Positions 11,511-24,799 of a stretch of 64,000 bases of DNA are shown here, piece after piece (the stretch's first letter is position 1; every line of letters begins with the position of its first letter). Under the pieces are notes generated by a model. It ran no database searches and was not told the origin of the DNA. It saw only the letters and a program-made list of their open reading frames with translations. Origin of the DNA: Escallonia rubra (lineage: Eukaryota > Streptophyta > Magnoliopsida > Escalloniales > Escalloniaceae). Made by a program: the position numbers and the translations under genes. The DNA lies in NCBI GenBank assembly GCA_033065855.1, contig JAVXUO010002686.1, forward strand, positions 1 through 64,000, given 5' to 3'.

Positions 11511-14500
11511 ATGCCTTTCGCTAAGCTCGATGACTCTCCTATGTTTCGTAAACAGGTGTGTGCGCGCGTGTGTGTGACTTTGCAAATTTAGCTATAGATA
11601 GTAGGCGTGCTTGGTTCATCGCTTCATGCGAGAAAAAGGCTGCGCATTTACGTATCTGTTTACTGTTTAATGTGGTTGGAAACTTTTCAAGTTGAAAGTG
11701 TACTTTGTGAAAGTTTGCGATTTGCGACTAATTTGTTGATACTCGGAGCAAATGGGTGGGGGAGACCAAGGCAGGTAGCGAAGGGAGGACCTTTGAGAGA
11801 GCGTTTGCAAATTGAAGGACGTGATCTTTTTCTAAAGTGATGGCTTATAGAATCTAGTGCTATTGAGTATGTAAGAAGTTAATCCACAGTTCCCCTAGCG
11901 ATGGGACTAATAAGAACAAAGAATGTGGGGAGGCTGTTGTTAGATAGTAGCTCTAAATGGGTACTACTTTTAGCCGGTTAACCGTACCAAAAGGATGTAT
12001 ATTACATCCTTTTGATAGTTAATGGCACATGAGAGAGAACGAGGGAGTGTGAGACAGAGGACTAAGAGTGGTGGATCATGTGTCTTATTCCAGTGATTCA
12101 ATCAACTCCGGGAAAACAGTTGGATGACCTTTTAAGTTGGCTATTGGAGAGAGAGACAGAGAACTAGGTCTGGTGGATCATGTGTCTTATACCAGTGACT
12201 TCGATCAAGTCCTGGGAAACAGTTGAATAACTCCCAAGTTTAACTCAGACAAGCTCCCTGAAGTTGGTTAATGTCCACTATTTGGAAAAGAACTTTGTTA
12301 GTGCTTTGATTTAGCAAGGTCTTCGGTTCAAGTCTTCCTAGTTGCATTTTGCTGCCCCCTATGTCTCTTGGCCAGGTGTGCACATGTGGTTTATTTGCAT
12401 ACATACAACCTGCGATCAAGCGTGATGGTAGTCTTAGGCATGATATGCATAATTCATTGTTGAGCACATCTCAAACGTTAGCCTTCGAAGCAACTGGGAA
12501 CTTAGTATTCGTCTTCATTAGTTCTTCGAACATTTTCATTATCAAAGGAGCCATCAAGCATCTGACATGCAAAGATACTTGCACGCTTTATGTGCCCCTG
12601 GATTTTTTTCCATAGGCAGCTGGTTGCTCCTCGTTGAGAGGAGTCCACCTTGCAATAAGGATAGTTTTGTTTTACGTTTAGCCTGTTGCTCAATCATGTG
12701 CCTGTCTATCAGTACCAGACATCGATTTAACTGAATGTGACCCTCTCATTATTGTTGGGTTGAAATCTTGTTTACGGTGGCAATAGATTTAAAAACGTGC
12801 AATAAATTTAAGACACTTTTTTATGTTGCGAGTGCAAACAACCTGCAAAAGATGAAACATTAGTTGGGTCTGCTCATTGTATGCATTTGTTTCTGCTGAG
12901 GTAGATTGCAGTATTGACGTCTTCTTCTGTGAACAGATGCAGTGCTTGGAGGAAAGTGCCGAGTCTTTGAGGGATCGAAGTTTAAGGTTTTACAAGGGAT
13001 GCCGAAAATACACGTGAGTGTTAGATTCTTTGAAAATTCTTGCCTTCTATATAATTTAACTCTGTTTTCTAGTTAATTTTTTTTTAACATCACATCTAAT
13101 CTGTAATCCTTAAAATTCATCTGTACTGATAATTTCACACACATACGCACGCAAAGCCCTTTTCTCACTTGCTACCCCACCAAAGAATTAGAAAAAACCT
13201 ATACATTATAGAAGTACGGACTCATCGTATACATGTGTATAAATGCATACGCATTTGCACATCTTTGTCAATGTATGCCGATGATTTCATATTCATTTGA
13301 TCGGGCACCACTAATTCATTTGATAGGATTCAATACTCTAGGCAAATGACTTGTCCTTGTTTAGACACTATGTTTTCTAGCATCAAGTTCCTAGGGTGGT
13401 CCAAAGATTTCGATTGCATGTCTAAGTTTCAATGAATTGTTTCACTTGTACCTGGTCATAGTTTCTATCTATCTTTGGCCTCTCAAAGCACAATTCTATC
13501 ATACCGTAGAGCAAAATTGCGTATTAAATTAAGTTTGGGAATTTGAATTTTACTTGCCGATGTATCTATGTTTTTCCCAAAAATTCATTATTCAGGAACT
13601 CGCGTAGAATTTCTTATAGAATTTCTTTTGTGAAGGGTTTCAACATTCCGTCATTTGTTCTTTAACTTGCAGGGAAGGGCTTGGGGAAGGATACGATGGG
13701 GACATCGCTTTTGCTAGTGCCCTAGAAAGTTTTGGTGGAGGTCATAATGATCCAATTAGTGTTGCTTTTGGAGGTATATCTAATTTTTGAATTCTACCAT
13801 GCAAGTTACTTTATCAAAGTGTATACCAAAAGTATGAACTAAGTCATCCTCTAATTCTGGATCATAATTGGTGATGTTGGAAAGCAAATTCATAAAGTGC
13901 ATTACATTTATCTACCAAATTAAGCGAAGGTGTATGTGTGCAAACTCAGGTTTTATCTGGATCGTTTTGGTGGGGGACTTCTTTCATGGTTTAGGCATGA
14001 TGTGTATCCATATTCCGCCATATCTATACTTTGTATTGATTTTAAACTTCGATAGACTTCAGAATAAGGTTGCAATATGGTTGTTGCTTTCATATCCTTT
14101 TTCATGCCATTGACTTACAAATGAAGCCCTCTTCTTTAATGTTATGCGCATGACACTGAATCAGCACCTCGATGCATGGTGTCACTGATCAAGAATGCCA
14201 TTTGCTTTTAGGTCCAGTTATGACAAAGTTCACTATTGCACTGAGGGAAATTGGGACATATAAGGAGGTTCTTCGATCTCAGGTATCCTCATAGTTGGGT
14301 TTCTTGAAGAATAATCATTTTTTCACTTGATATGCTGATTTTGGTGGTCATTCACTGCCTTTACAACCAGCTATTATTTTTATTGGCTGAATTTTTAGTG
14401 AATTTCGTAAAGTATAACTTCTTGTTCAAATATGAGCCTCTTCTGTTCTTGTGTACCTGTCAAAATAAAGTAAAGCAAGTCAACAGGGGTTGTTCCTTTT

Positions 14501-17500
14501 TGTCTTCTCCTCCAACGCTAGAAGATCAACAATTCCGTAAGCCTGGGCTTCTGTTGCTGACATAAAAACATCTCTTTCCATGTCTTCGGATACAACCCAT
14601 AAGGGTTTGCCCGTTCTTTGTACATAAACCCTTGTGAGGGTTTCACGTAGTTTTAGCAGTTCTTCAGCTTCCGGGATAAATTTTCTAGTTTGTGCAGGTT
14701 GATGCCCTGCTACTCTTTTTCACTCTTCACAAATCAGGTCTTTGTTGATAAAATACCTTCCTAGTGAGTACTCACCTGTTTTGTTGTTATAAGCTAACCA
14801 AACTTAACAATCTCAATTTCTCTACAATCTAGAAAGCAATATCGCATTCCTGACTTAGTAAAGCAATGGATGTTCAGCCTTTTTTCAACCTATGTATAAG
14901 TTTCCCTACCTTCCTAGCTATCTCTGGAACATTCTAGGGTACACTACAAAACTCTATATACAATTCTGGTCTCTTTTGACGCACTGAGACTCCATGCAGT
15001 CCAATCTCGCCCAGTCATCTCACCCATGGCAGGTTCTTGTTTTGCTGATCTTCCCTTTTTTTCTTCCTTCTTTTTGGTCTCTTCTATTCTGTGGGTCCTC
15101 CCCACCCCCCTGAGCCACGAGATATCTAAGGAAATGAATTACTTCACTTGACTGGTTGCTTCCTTGTCTGATTCTCTCTATTTTACAGGTTGAGCACATG
15201 CTAAATGACCGATTGCTACAGTTTGTCAACATAGATTTGCATGATGTCAAGGTACCCTATATTTTCGGCATCTCCTGCATTACCACGTCAGCATATACAC
15301 ATGAATTTGCTCATATGCAGTTTTTCCTGTTTCTTCTCTAAGAGATCTTGTCTTAGTGCAGGAAGCGAGGAAGCGTTTTGACAAGGCTAGCCTTCTTTAT
15401 GACCAGGTTGATTTTGTATCTCAGATATTTAGTTTTCTGTTGCCTTTAATTTAAGTTGGTGCATTAAAGGACAACCTCATCATTCTACTATCTAGTGGTG
15501 TTTCTGTGCAATTAGTGTTTGTAAAGCTAGATCTGCTAGCAAATTATATCCACCACAGTATTCACCTTTTATGTCCTCATACTGAATTGACTTTGTAAAG
15601 ACATGTAAAGAATAAAATGGCATCACGTTAGACTTCCGGCAAAGCCTAGAATAAATGCAAAAGCGGAGGAGCGTTGCACAGTCTCCTTTCAGCTAGCAAT
15701 TTTTTCCTGCAATTAAAATTCACATATACGTGGGCGAAAGACAACGTGTTACGGCTTGGAAACACGATTATGGGATAATTAGATATGCATCCATTGGCAC
15801 ATGCAAATTGGACCTGAGTTTGGTCACTAAATGTATGTTAAATTGCAATCTACTTTTATGCTGCAGGCTCGCGAGAGGTTTCTGTCGCTGAGGAAAGGAA
15901 CTAAGAGTGATTTAGCTAGTATTGTTGAGGAGGTAGAATAAATATCGTATCTTTTTTCGACCTTATGTAGAAATTGGTTATATCAAAGGCTTCTTCTATT
16001 TGTTAGTTCCTCATATGTTTTATAACATGTTAGGAGCTTCATAATGCAAGGTCTACTTTTGAGCAAGCTCGCTTCAATCTGGTGAGTAAAGTTCCATGTT
16101 CTCACTGACACAGCTTTTCCAGTCGATTCATAGAACCTTTCATATACTCTGCTAGTAATTAGTAAATCTACTTTTTTATGATGACATGCTCGCATTACAG
16201 GTAACTGCTCTTTCTAATGTTGAGGCAAAGAAAAGGTTTGAATTCTTGGAAGCAGTTAGTGGTACGATGGATGCTCATCTTCGTTACTTCAAGCAGGTAG
16301 ATGACATGACAATACCTAATCACTTTGGTGCTCGTTCATCTTAAGCCTTTCAATCTTTTTTTTTGTGTAGGGTTATGAGCTGTTGCAGCAGATGGAGCCA
16401 TATATCAATCAGGTTTGTAACAATGTAGCGTTTAGTAAAGATGCAAACTCGATTCCACTTCAATGCAGTATGCAAACAGTGGATTGGATTCTCTTGTTAT
16501 CATATAGTGGCCCCAACTAGTTTAGAAGAAGGCTAAGTAGATTTGAGTTGAGTTGCAGTGGTCATGTCTATACGCATGGAAGATAAAGTTGGCTTGCGTT
16601 GGTCAGCAATGTGCATTTAAGTTGTTGGTCAGCAATGTGCATTTAAGTTGTTGGTCAGCAATGTGCATTTAAGTTGTTGCTCAGCAATGTGCATTTAAGT
16701 TGTTGCTCTTGCATGTATGCTTGAGTACTTTACAAACATGGTTGGCCCTGGATTGAACAGAATGTGGAAATGTGTATCAAAAACTAGTTTTGAGAGGCTT
16801 TAGTAAGTGGAGTTCTTGTAGTGTTGTTTATGAGCTTGCATTGATATGCTATTAGGCCCGAACCATTTTCGTGTTTATTCTGTATATTAGGCTGTAGGTA
16901 ATTCTGTCGTTTTTCTTCTTTGACCCGGAGAATAGTGTACGTGCTATTAGGTTCAGAGAGCTTATTTGAGGATGAACTTGAGTTGATGAGCTGAAGATAT
17001 TTGATAGTATCCTTAGTTGGGATTGATTACCTATTTTGCCTTCCGTTTTTCAGGTCTTGACTTATGCGCAACAGTCGAGAGAAAGATCAAATTATGAGCA
17101 AGCTGCCCTTCACGAAAGGATGCAGGACTACAAACGGCAGATTGACCGAGAGAGCAAGTGGTCTTCAAATGGTTCTAATGGATCCCCTAATGGAGATGGT
17201 ATACAAGCCATTGGTAGAAGTTCACATAAAATGATAGAGGCAGTCATGCAATCTGCTGCTAAGGGAAAGGTTAGGAGATCATACCTTACTTTCATTGTCC
17301 TTCCAAATGTCTCTTTTACTTGATCTAGAATCAATATCTAAAACTAAACAAACATTTCAGGTTCAAACGATTCGCCAAGGTTATCTTTCCAAGCGTTCCT
17401 CAAACTTGAGAGGTGACTGGAAGAGAAGGTTTTTTGTCCTTGATAGCCGAGGAATGTTGTACTATTACCGCAAACAAAGCAACAAACCGTCTGTAAGTAA

Positions 17501-20500
17501 TTTGTTGGGAGATAAGTTAGGATGTATAGGGGTTGCATTTTCATACTATTCTTGTTGTCTGGCCCATTCTTTAATTATATCATTAAGATTACTTTCTTTA
17601 GGGGTCTGGCAGTCAACTTTCTGGTCAGAGGAATAGTTCTGAACTAGGTTCTGGGCTTCTGAGTCGGTGGCTTTCTTCCCATTATCATGGTGGTGTGCAC
17701 GACGAGAAATCTGTTGCTCATCACACTGTGAACCTGTTGACTTCAACAATAAAGGTTGATGCGGACCAGTCAGATCTGAGGTTTTGCTTCAGGATTATTT
17801 CCCCAACAAAGAACTATACTTTGCAGGTAGACCTCCTGGATTTGAGTTTAGATTCGCAGATATCCTACGTAAACTATTGTGTTGGTTAAATGCCAGTGCC
17901 ACTTCTCGCAAAAGAATAAAAAGAAGCTAAATCGTTATGCCCGTTGGATAACTTTTTAGGGTAGGAACTTTACATAATGCTTTACTTCTGCTTGTCAGCG
18001 CAGGCAGAAAGTTCCCTGGATCAAATGGATTGGATTGAAAAGATAACAGGGGTTATTGCTTCTTTACTGAGTTCTCAGACTCCTGAGAGGGTAATCTAAG
18101 AGTCAATAACGACAATGTATAATTTGTTCCGTAAAAGGATTTTTTACTATTGGAATCCATTGTTTGTTTCAGTGCTTGTCTGCTAGTCCGATGGGTAGTC
18201 ATCATCGATCTGCCAGTGAGAGTAGTTCTTTTGAAAGTTCTGATTTTGACCACGCAGCAATGGAGGAATACACAATGGATAGGCTTGCCTCTGCACATCA
18301 CGAACGCCCAGCAAGAATTTCACAACATCAGCGGCCTGGTCTAAAAAGTGAGAAGCCGATTGAGATGCTGCGAAGAGTATGTGGAAATGAGAAATGTGCT
18401 GATTGTGGTGCCTCTGACCCAGATTGGGCCTCCTTGAATCTAGGAGTTCTTGTATGCATTGAATGTTCTGGTGTTCACCGTAACCTTGGTGTGCATATAT
18501 CAAAGGTACACTATTCTTTTCACTATGTAATATACAAGCGTTTGGTTCTAAAATATTCTTTCCAATATTTTCCAGTACAAAGAAAAATTGTTGTTACACT
18601 GTTTCTGCAGTAACTAATTGTAGAATAATCATGTTCAGCTTAAGCATTTCTTTCACAAAAGCAGGTTCTTTGAAGGTGGAGTTGAAGTACAGGAAAGTTT
18701 CTTCAAGAGTTTTTTCACTGTAGCATTATGGATAGTCTGTATATCGGTTGTTTAATGTCTTCCAAATAAACAATTTTAATAGGGATTCTATTTGACTTCT
18801 TCACTTTCATATGTTTAACGGGAAGCAAAATACCTCCTGAGGGTTTTTGTTTTCTCCAAATAGTGCTTTTGATCGAGGCACTGTTGGTTGTTATATTTGG
18901 ACAGCAAGAGAAGTTCTAGAACTGGTCTTTGTAGAAACTTGTCCGCTAAAGCTAGCGGATGATTCATTTAGGTACCGCTTCCTATTGCTTTATCATAGAA
19001 AAGTAGTTTTATGTTGCTCTTGGCTTGACTGTTGCAGGTAAGGTCACTGACACTTGATGTTAAAGTGTGGGAGCCTTCTGTTATAACTTTGTTTCAGTCT
19101 TTGGGCAATGCCTTTGCTAACTCGGTCTGGGAGGAATTACTGCAATCTAGAAGTGCCTTTCAGTTTGATCTTGTCCCTACAGGGTAAGTAGTTACCTCTT
19201 TCATTAAACAGCTTTCCTGTCTTCTTACTTGGATTTACTTGCAAGTAGTTTGTCTCAGAATAGTTTATGCCTGTGTGCTATGTTTTTAGTTTTCTTTAAC
19301 TGCCTGTTACTCATATTACCTTGTGGTTCTTTTCCTGAAGCTTTAACAAGTCTGATAAACCGCAGCTGCTCTATATCAGCAAGCCTAGCCATGCCGATCC
19401 AATTGCTGTAAAGGAGAAATTTATTCATGCAAAGGTGAATTTTCGATCCTTTTCTGCTTCCTGATCTTCTCAATATATTATGTCGTCTAAACGACAATTG
19501 CATATGCTGCTTCAAGGATCAGCCACGAGCTATGCAATGCTATATCGCTCGTTTTGGGTCTTCTTTTTCAGTATTAGGTGTAGTCAGACTATAAGCCCGG
19601 GTACTTCAAAAGGGGTGAAGCACCAGGTTTGGGTGCGGGGTGGGTGCGTGTCGCGTCCTGAATTGTTCTTTTATTTTATTTGTTTCCTAAATATTGGGTG
19701 CGGTTAGGATAGGGGTCGGGTGTGTGTATTGGATACTTGTGGGCTGAAAACATAATTTTCGAAAGAATTTTCAGAGGTCAAAACATAGAAAAGAATTTTT
19801 TTGGGTCAAAACATAAATAAAAAAGTAACACCTACCTAATGAACGAAGTCAACGGACATATCTCATCTCTCATCTGAAGACGGGAGAGAGCAGCAGCAGT
19901 GACCAGCCACGACCACCGGCCACTCCGGCGACCAGGTAGCACAGACACGGACACCGTGTCGGACAGCAACACCGACTGGGACGCCAGACATTGCAATTTC
20001 CAAAAATTTAGATTTTGGACACTGCAGGACACTGCTATTTTTTAATATATTTTTATTATGTATATATATGTATATATTTTTAATAAATATCACGTACATT
20101 CCACAATCTAAATAGCAAACAATAATGAATAACCACCAAAACAAGGAATCCAAATACACGTCATACTTAAACGTTAAATCCAACATAGTATATAGTACAT
20201 AACATAAGAAACTTCTTAAGTCTTACGAAGTCATACATGTACATGACAAAATATCAACTCAAATATCAAATATTCAACAAAAAATGTGCCAAGCAGTCTG
20301 AAACATAGTCGTTCGGTTCCACGGATATGCACCACAGAGAAAAAAAAGGAAAGAAATGAGAGAGTTTCAAGCTAAGTATAAAAGAAAAAAGAAAGAGACG
20401 ACGGTACAGAGAGAAGAAGGGCACTTGTTGGTCAGCAACGGCGGCGAGATCTCCGGACAACAGCGATGAGACCTCTGGCGACGGCAACAGTAGCCCTTGA

Positions 20501-23500
20501 TGGGTTCGTTATCTTCGGAGACAGCAGCAGGGAGATCCCTTGGCGACAACAGCGAGGTCTTCTGGCAATAGTGGCGAGAGATCCAACGACAACAACAGGA
20601 GCCCTTGACGATTTCGTTATGGTCGGCAGACATCAGCCGCGAGGAGAGAGAGAGACGGTAATGGCTTCAACAAATTAGGGCATATTTAGTAGTTTTTTTG
20701 TAAAAGAGCCCTATACATTGTATTTATTATAGATTTGCCCCCGGAATTAGTTCAAAAAAATACATATTGGCCCCAAACCGCCCGACACTTCTCTCCATGC
20801 AGTGTCCGACTAGGTGTCGGAAATTAAAAAATAAAAAACTAGTATTAACCCCTTGCGTTGCAAACGGGACCAACAACAGCTAATTAAAAGCTTATACTTA
20901 TATGTTGAATATTAATAACAACTAATGCTATTTTCACCTTTTTATGAGTTTTTTTTACCATTTTTAGTAACAATGTTAAGAACCCATGTACTGACGTTTT
21001 TACTAATAAAACTCACCTAAAACGGTATAAAAAGTTATGCGACATAAAAAAAATATAATATGAGAGATAATTATACGTACATACAGACATATATATAAAA
21101 AATATTTTATATGACTTAATATATAATATAATATAATATAAAAGGAAGGAGATTAATTTTGTTAGATTGTGAAAACATCTTAGAGTTGTGTAAAATATTG
21201 GAAAGTTTTAAGATTTGAATAAGATATTAATTAGAATGAGATATATATTTAAAATTTATGAAAAGAGAGATTTGTTTTTAAGTGGGACATGCTGACGTGA
21301 AAGAGAGAGAAAAATAAAATTTATATGATTGGTTGACTGCCAAATGGCATAAAGAGAGGCATGCCAAGTAGGAAAGAGAATGTTACATTCTCTCAGCTTC
21401 AGCTTTCATATATATATAATTAGATTCGGACACCGATGAGAGGTGTTCGATACGTGTCAGGCGGTGTTCGGAGGGCATCGTGGTGTCAGTAGGTTTAGGA
21501 CACCATACCTCCACCTAGGACAGGTGTCCGTGCTTCCTAGTCCGGCGACCACTTGCGAGCGACTATCTCTGGCAGATCTGTGAAGGTGGGGTAGAGAGAG
21601 AGAGAGGACGACGATCACCACCCGCGACCTCTGGTGACCACCAGAGACGACCTCCGGCAGCGTTTCTCGAAATGTAGGTCGTCTTCTTCCTCTCTTTGCT
21701 CTGTGTTGTACTTCTGTCTTCCTGCTAGGCAGTGTGTTTTATGTGTAATAGATCTTTTAAATTCTCACCGATTAGATTTGTTTGTTTTTCTCAAACATAT
21801 AAAGAGAAGCTCAGAGTTTGTTTGACGCTACCATAAAGAGGCTTTGGTCTCAAAAAGCAAGTCAAGTGTTTTTTCAAAGAATTTCTTTTTGCATTCAAGT
21901 ATAGTAAGTAGGTGGAAAACTTTTGCAATTACCCATAATTACGTGAGAAATGATCATGGCATAGTAACGTTTGCCATAATCTATAGCAAAAGCGATTTTA
22001 GCTCAAGCAATATTGGCTGGGGCCTAAAATAACTCCGAAAAATATGGTACATTGGTTGTCTCCTTGTCTAAGACAATCTAGTTGGATCCCTGGCTTTGTC
22101 TTAATTGTTTTGTGAGTTTTCACCATGCTTGCAATGGTCTCTAGTTTGTCTAGAAATTTAATACTAAGTATATATAGTTAAAAAATATATATATAAAATT
22201 TGCCGTACCCCCGCCGCACCCGTATCCTGATTCTTTTGAAAATGCCGTATCCGTGTATCCGTACCCGTATCGTATTCACACCTGCACCCGTGTCCGTCTA
22301 GGTAGCACGGACACGGACACCGACTGGGACACCGGACACCGCATTTTCCAAATTTTCAGATTTTAGACACCGCATGACACCGCAATTTTATATAATTAAT
22401 TTTTTTGTATATATGCCAAGATATGAAATACAAATGTCATATGCTTCACAAATTTAGCTCTAGAGTTGAATCAATATAACTTTGAGTTGATACCGGACCT
22501 TTGAAATGAAAAAATTTCTTCCTCGAAGGGTTTATTTGAATTAAATGGTAAAAGTTTGGAGTTTAGTAGAAGTATGTAAAGTTATGGGGTCAGTATGAAA
22601 ATTTTATAAAAGATGATGGGTTAAATTGTAATATTCAAACTTTTGTTGATATATAACATTGCTACTGCCGTCGGCAGGATAATTTTTCGATCGGCAAAGA
22701 GGAGGAGCAGTATTCCCCTTCGAAGATGCTAAACAAGGTTCGGATCAGATTCGATCCAGATCTGGGACATAAAGCACACGAATTTGATCAGAACATGTTC
22801 GCTTTTCCAGATCGAAGATCAAGATCTGCTTCTTCTTCTCTCTCTCTTTCTTCTTCTTCTTCTTCTTGGCCTCTTCGGCGTGTCCGGCGGTGTCCATACG
22901 TGTCCGAAATTAATTTTGAGTTAATTTAATTTTCGGACACCGGAAAGCCGTGTCGGACATGTGTCCGGCGGTGTCGAAGGCGTGTCCGTGTCCCAGTAGG
23001 TGTCCGACACCAAACCTTGTCCTCCTAGCTGTGTCGGTGCTTCTTAGGTGTCCGTGCTTCATAGGCTGTAGATATCAAAGCATGTCTTACAGAATATGAA
23101 GGTGCAGTGCAAAGTTGCGGGTCTATATCTTGTTAGAAAAGGTCGATTTTGGTGAAAGAACTACCTTTGGCATTTAGGTTATCTTTTTGTTCCTTGTGCC
23201 GTCAATTTGATGCTATTGTAATGTTCGGCAGAAGGCACCTTTATGTTAAATATAGGGAAGCTGTACTTGTTTCTGCTCTTTCAAAGTTAATGGAAAGTGT
23301 GAGCTTTCATTTCTTCGTAGTTCCTTACACTATTCCCCTTCTAAGCCAGTGGGTTGGAAAATCCTTTTTGGAATGGCGTTAAATTTTTTTGGACCTTTTA
23401 TTAGTTTATTGTGAAAGGAAAGATTCAATAGAAAGTCGAGCACCTTTTTCCCTTCTAAGCAGTGGGTTGGACCGGTTTGTTTTTGTAATTATATAAGAAT

Positions 23501-24799
23501 AGTTTAGGGATAACGAATATGTTGTGATGTCGTAGATAAGTAGTCCAGGGCTTATCTATAACAATGTAGTTTTGATCAAATCATTAATGGAATTATTAGA
23601 ACATCGTTAAATCATAAATGGTATTTATATTATTCTAAACTACGTCGTTTTGGAGCCACGCCTTAGACGACTTTAAGGCATAGCAACATATTTGTTTTTG
23701 CCATAGGTTTAAATTTATTAGAAAATAATGCACAAATGGATATAAATGAGCTCCATGATTATTATATGTAATGTACTACTTTTGGTACTCTCTTTATTGG
23801 AGGAACTGTTGCTTATCTTGTGAAGAAGTCTTAGGAGTTGTTATAGTGCATGATTTTACCTTCTGATTGCAGTATGCAGAGAAGATTTTTGTGCGGAAAC
23901 CAAAAGATTATAGATTGATAGGGCAACAGATCTGGGAAGCTGTTCGTGGTAACGACAAGAAAGCTGTATACAGTCTTATTGTTAACTCTGAAGCAGATGT
24001 GAATTCTGTCTATGAGAAAGTGTCTTGTTCATCTTCTTTGACCCTTGCAAAGGTAATGCTGTTGCAAGAGCAGAAAATCCTTGATCACAAATCATCAGGA
24101 GATTCATCAGGAAAGTCGAACGTAGCAAGTGCTAACGATGGTCATATGATGGAGGATCTTGAGGGGTGCTCCTTGCTTCACCTGGCTTGTGAAACTGCAG
24201 ATATTGGCATGCTGGAGCTCCTCCTACAGTATGGTGCTAACGTAAATGCTCCAGATTCAAGAGGTCAGATGCCACTCCATCATTGTATCCTCAAAGGCAA
24301 AGCTACACTTGCGAAGCTTCTTCTTACAAGGTAACCCGGAGAGTCTCTTGGTACATGGCTACGATTGCATTGTTTGTCGAAGTCATTTTTATATTATCAA
24401 TACAAGGCAATGGTTTATAACATAAAGCAACATTCGAAAAAATAATTGTAGGTCCACTTATCTCCTTATTCGCCATCAGGCTCATAATAGTTTTACCCCA
24501 AGGATGCAAAACCCAATGGCTTCCTTTTGGATTGTTTAGGCAGTACCTTGGGATTATTTAATTGTAGATTGTTATTGGCTTTAGTTAAGCTACTAAATAG
24601 GAACGGACATAGATAATAAGTGCACCTCCTTAATTAGTTATTGGATTTAGTTCAGCCACTCAATGGTTGTCTTTTTTATTTCAGGGGTGCTGATCCACAT
24701 GCTATGAATGGAGCAGGTAAAACCCCCTTTGACCTTGCGGTTCAGTCAAACTTTAATGACAGTGAGGTCCTTGCTTTATTATCAGACTTAAGCCGATAG
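11511..24799 (+). CDS. AGD3: ADP-ribosylation factor GTPase-activating protein AGD3 (VAN3/SCARFACE type), 19 exons
   Basis: Exons: 11511-11555, 12937-13013, 13673-13773, 14212-14282, 15189-15251, 15362-15406, 15867-15932, 16034-16081, 16201-16296, 16371-16412, 17054-17269, 17361-17492, 17602-17826, 18004-18090, 18173-18505, 19038-19183, 19341-19434, 23873-24330, 24685-24799; 819 aa, all frames join, all GT-AG. Domains in order: BAR (about 1-230), PH (about 291-438, opening [13 protein letters not shown]), ArfGAP (from about 500) with the C-x2-C-x16-C-x2-C zinc finger and the arginine finger in SGVHRNLG, and ankyrin repeats (about 724-819). Arabidopsis AGD3/VAN3 is 827 aa with the same order. 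It acts on Arf at the trans-Golgi/plasma membrane in vesicle traffic needed for vein patterning. Everything looks intact; intron 17 has been swollen by transposons. Confidence 0.95.
16598..16706 (+). repeat. 26-bp tandem repeat, 4 copies, in AGD3 intron 10
   Basis: The unit GGTCAGCAATGTGCATTTAA plus a GTTGTT spacer starts at 16601, 16627, 16653 and 16679 (the last as GCTCAGCAAT). Period is exactly 26 bp and copies are nearly identical, so the expansion is recent. It lies within the 641-bp intron. Confidence 0.9.
19935..21540. mobile_element. non-autonomous TIR DNA transposon, possibly Mutator-like
   Basis: Flanked by a perfect 11-bp direct repeat TCCGGCGACCA (19924-19934 and 21541-21551). 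The left end reads GGTAGCACAGACACGGACACC and the right end, on the other strand, CTAGGAAGCACGGACACC, giving imperfect inverted termini. A 9-11 bp duplication and GC-richer ends fit Mutator-like elements, though the family is not proved. No transposase frame is visible; the inside has an AT-rich part and a stretch of GGCGGCGAG-type low complexity (20430-20640). Confidence 0.7.
22297..23060. mobile_element. second CGGACAC-termini element, related to the one at 19935
   Basis: The left part (AGGTAGCACGGACACGGACA, then CCGACTGGGACACC) is repeated inverted near 22980-23060 (CGTGTCCGTGTCCCAGTAGG and GTGTCCGTGCTTCATAG). The termini resemble those of the element at 19935-21540, so both belong to one family. 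I see no convincing target duplication and no coding capacity. The inner 22815-22870 is a CT/TTC simple run. Confidence 0.55.

Larger units (their letters stand above)
19435..23872 (+). other. AGD3 intron 17, expanded by transposons
   Basis: This 4.4-kb intron is far larger than the gene's other introns except intron 1. It holds two elements with GTGTCCG/CGGACAC-rich termini (19935-21540 and about 22297-23060). Outside them lie GGGTGCGG-rich (19600-19700) and CCGCACCC-rich (22200-22290) stretches that may be the ends of a third, outer element. Splice sites (CATGCAAAG|GTGAAT and GATTGCAG|TATGCA) are intact. Confidence 0.75.

Noticed and set aside
12305-12345. GGTTCAAGTCTTCC word resembling a tRNA B box in AGD3 intron 1
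   Set aside because: No matching A box or cloverleaf around it; probably a SINE scrap or chance.
20367-20678. Overlapping frames on both strands in AGD3 intron 17
   Set aside because: They follow GGCGGCGAG-type low complexity inside a transposon and have no domain.
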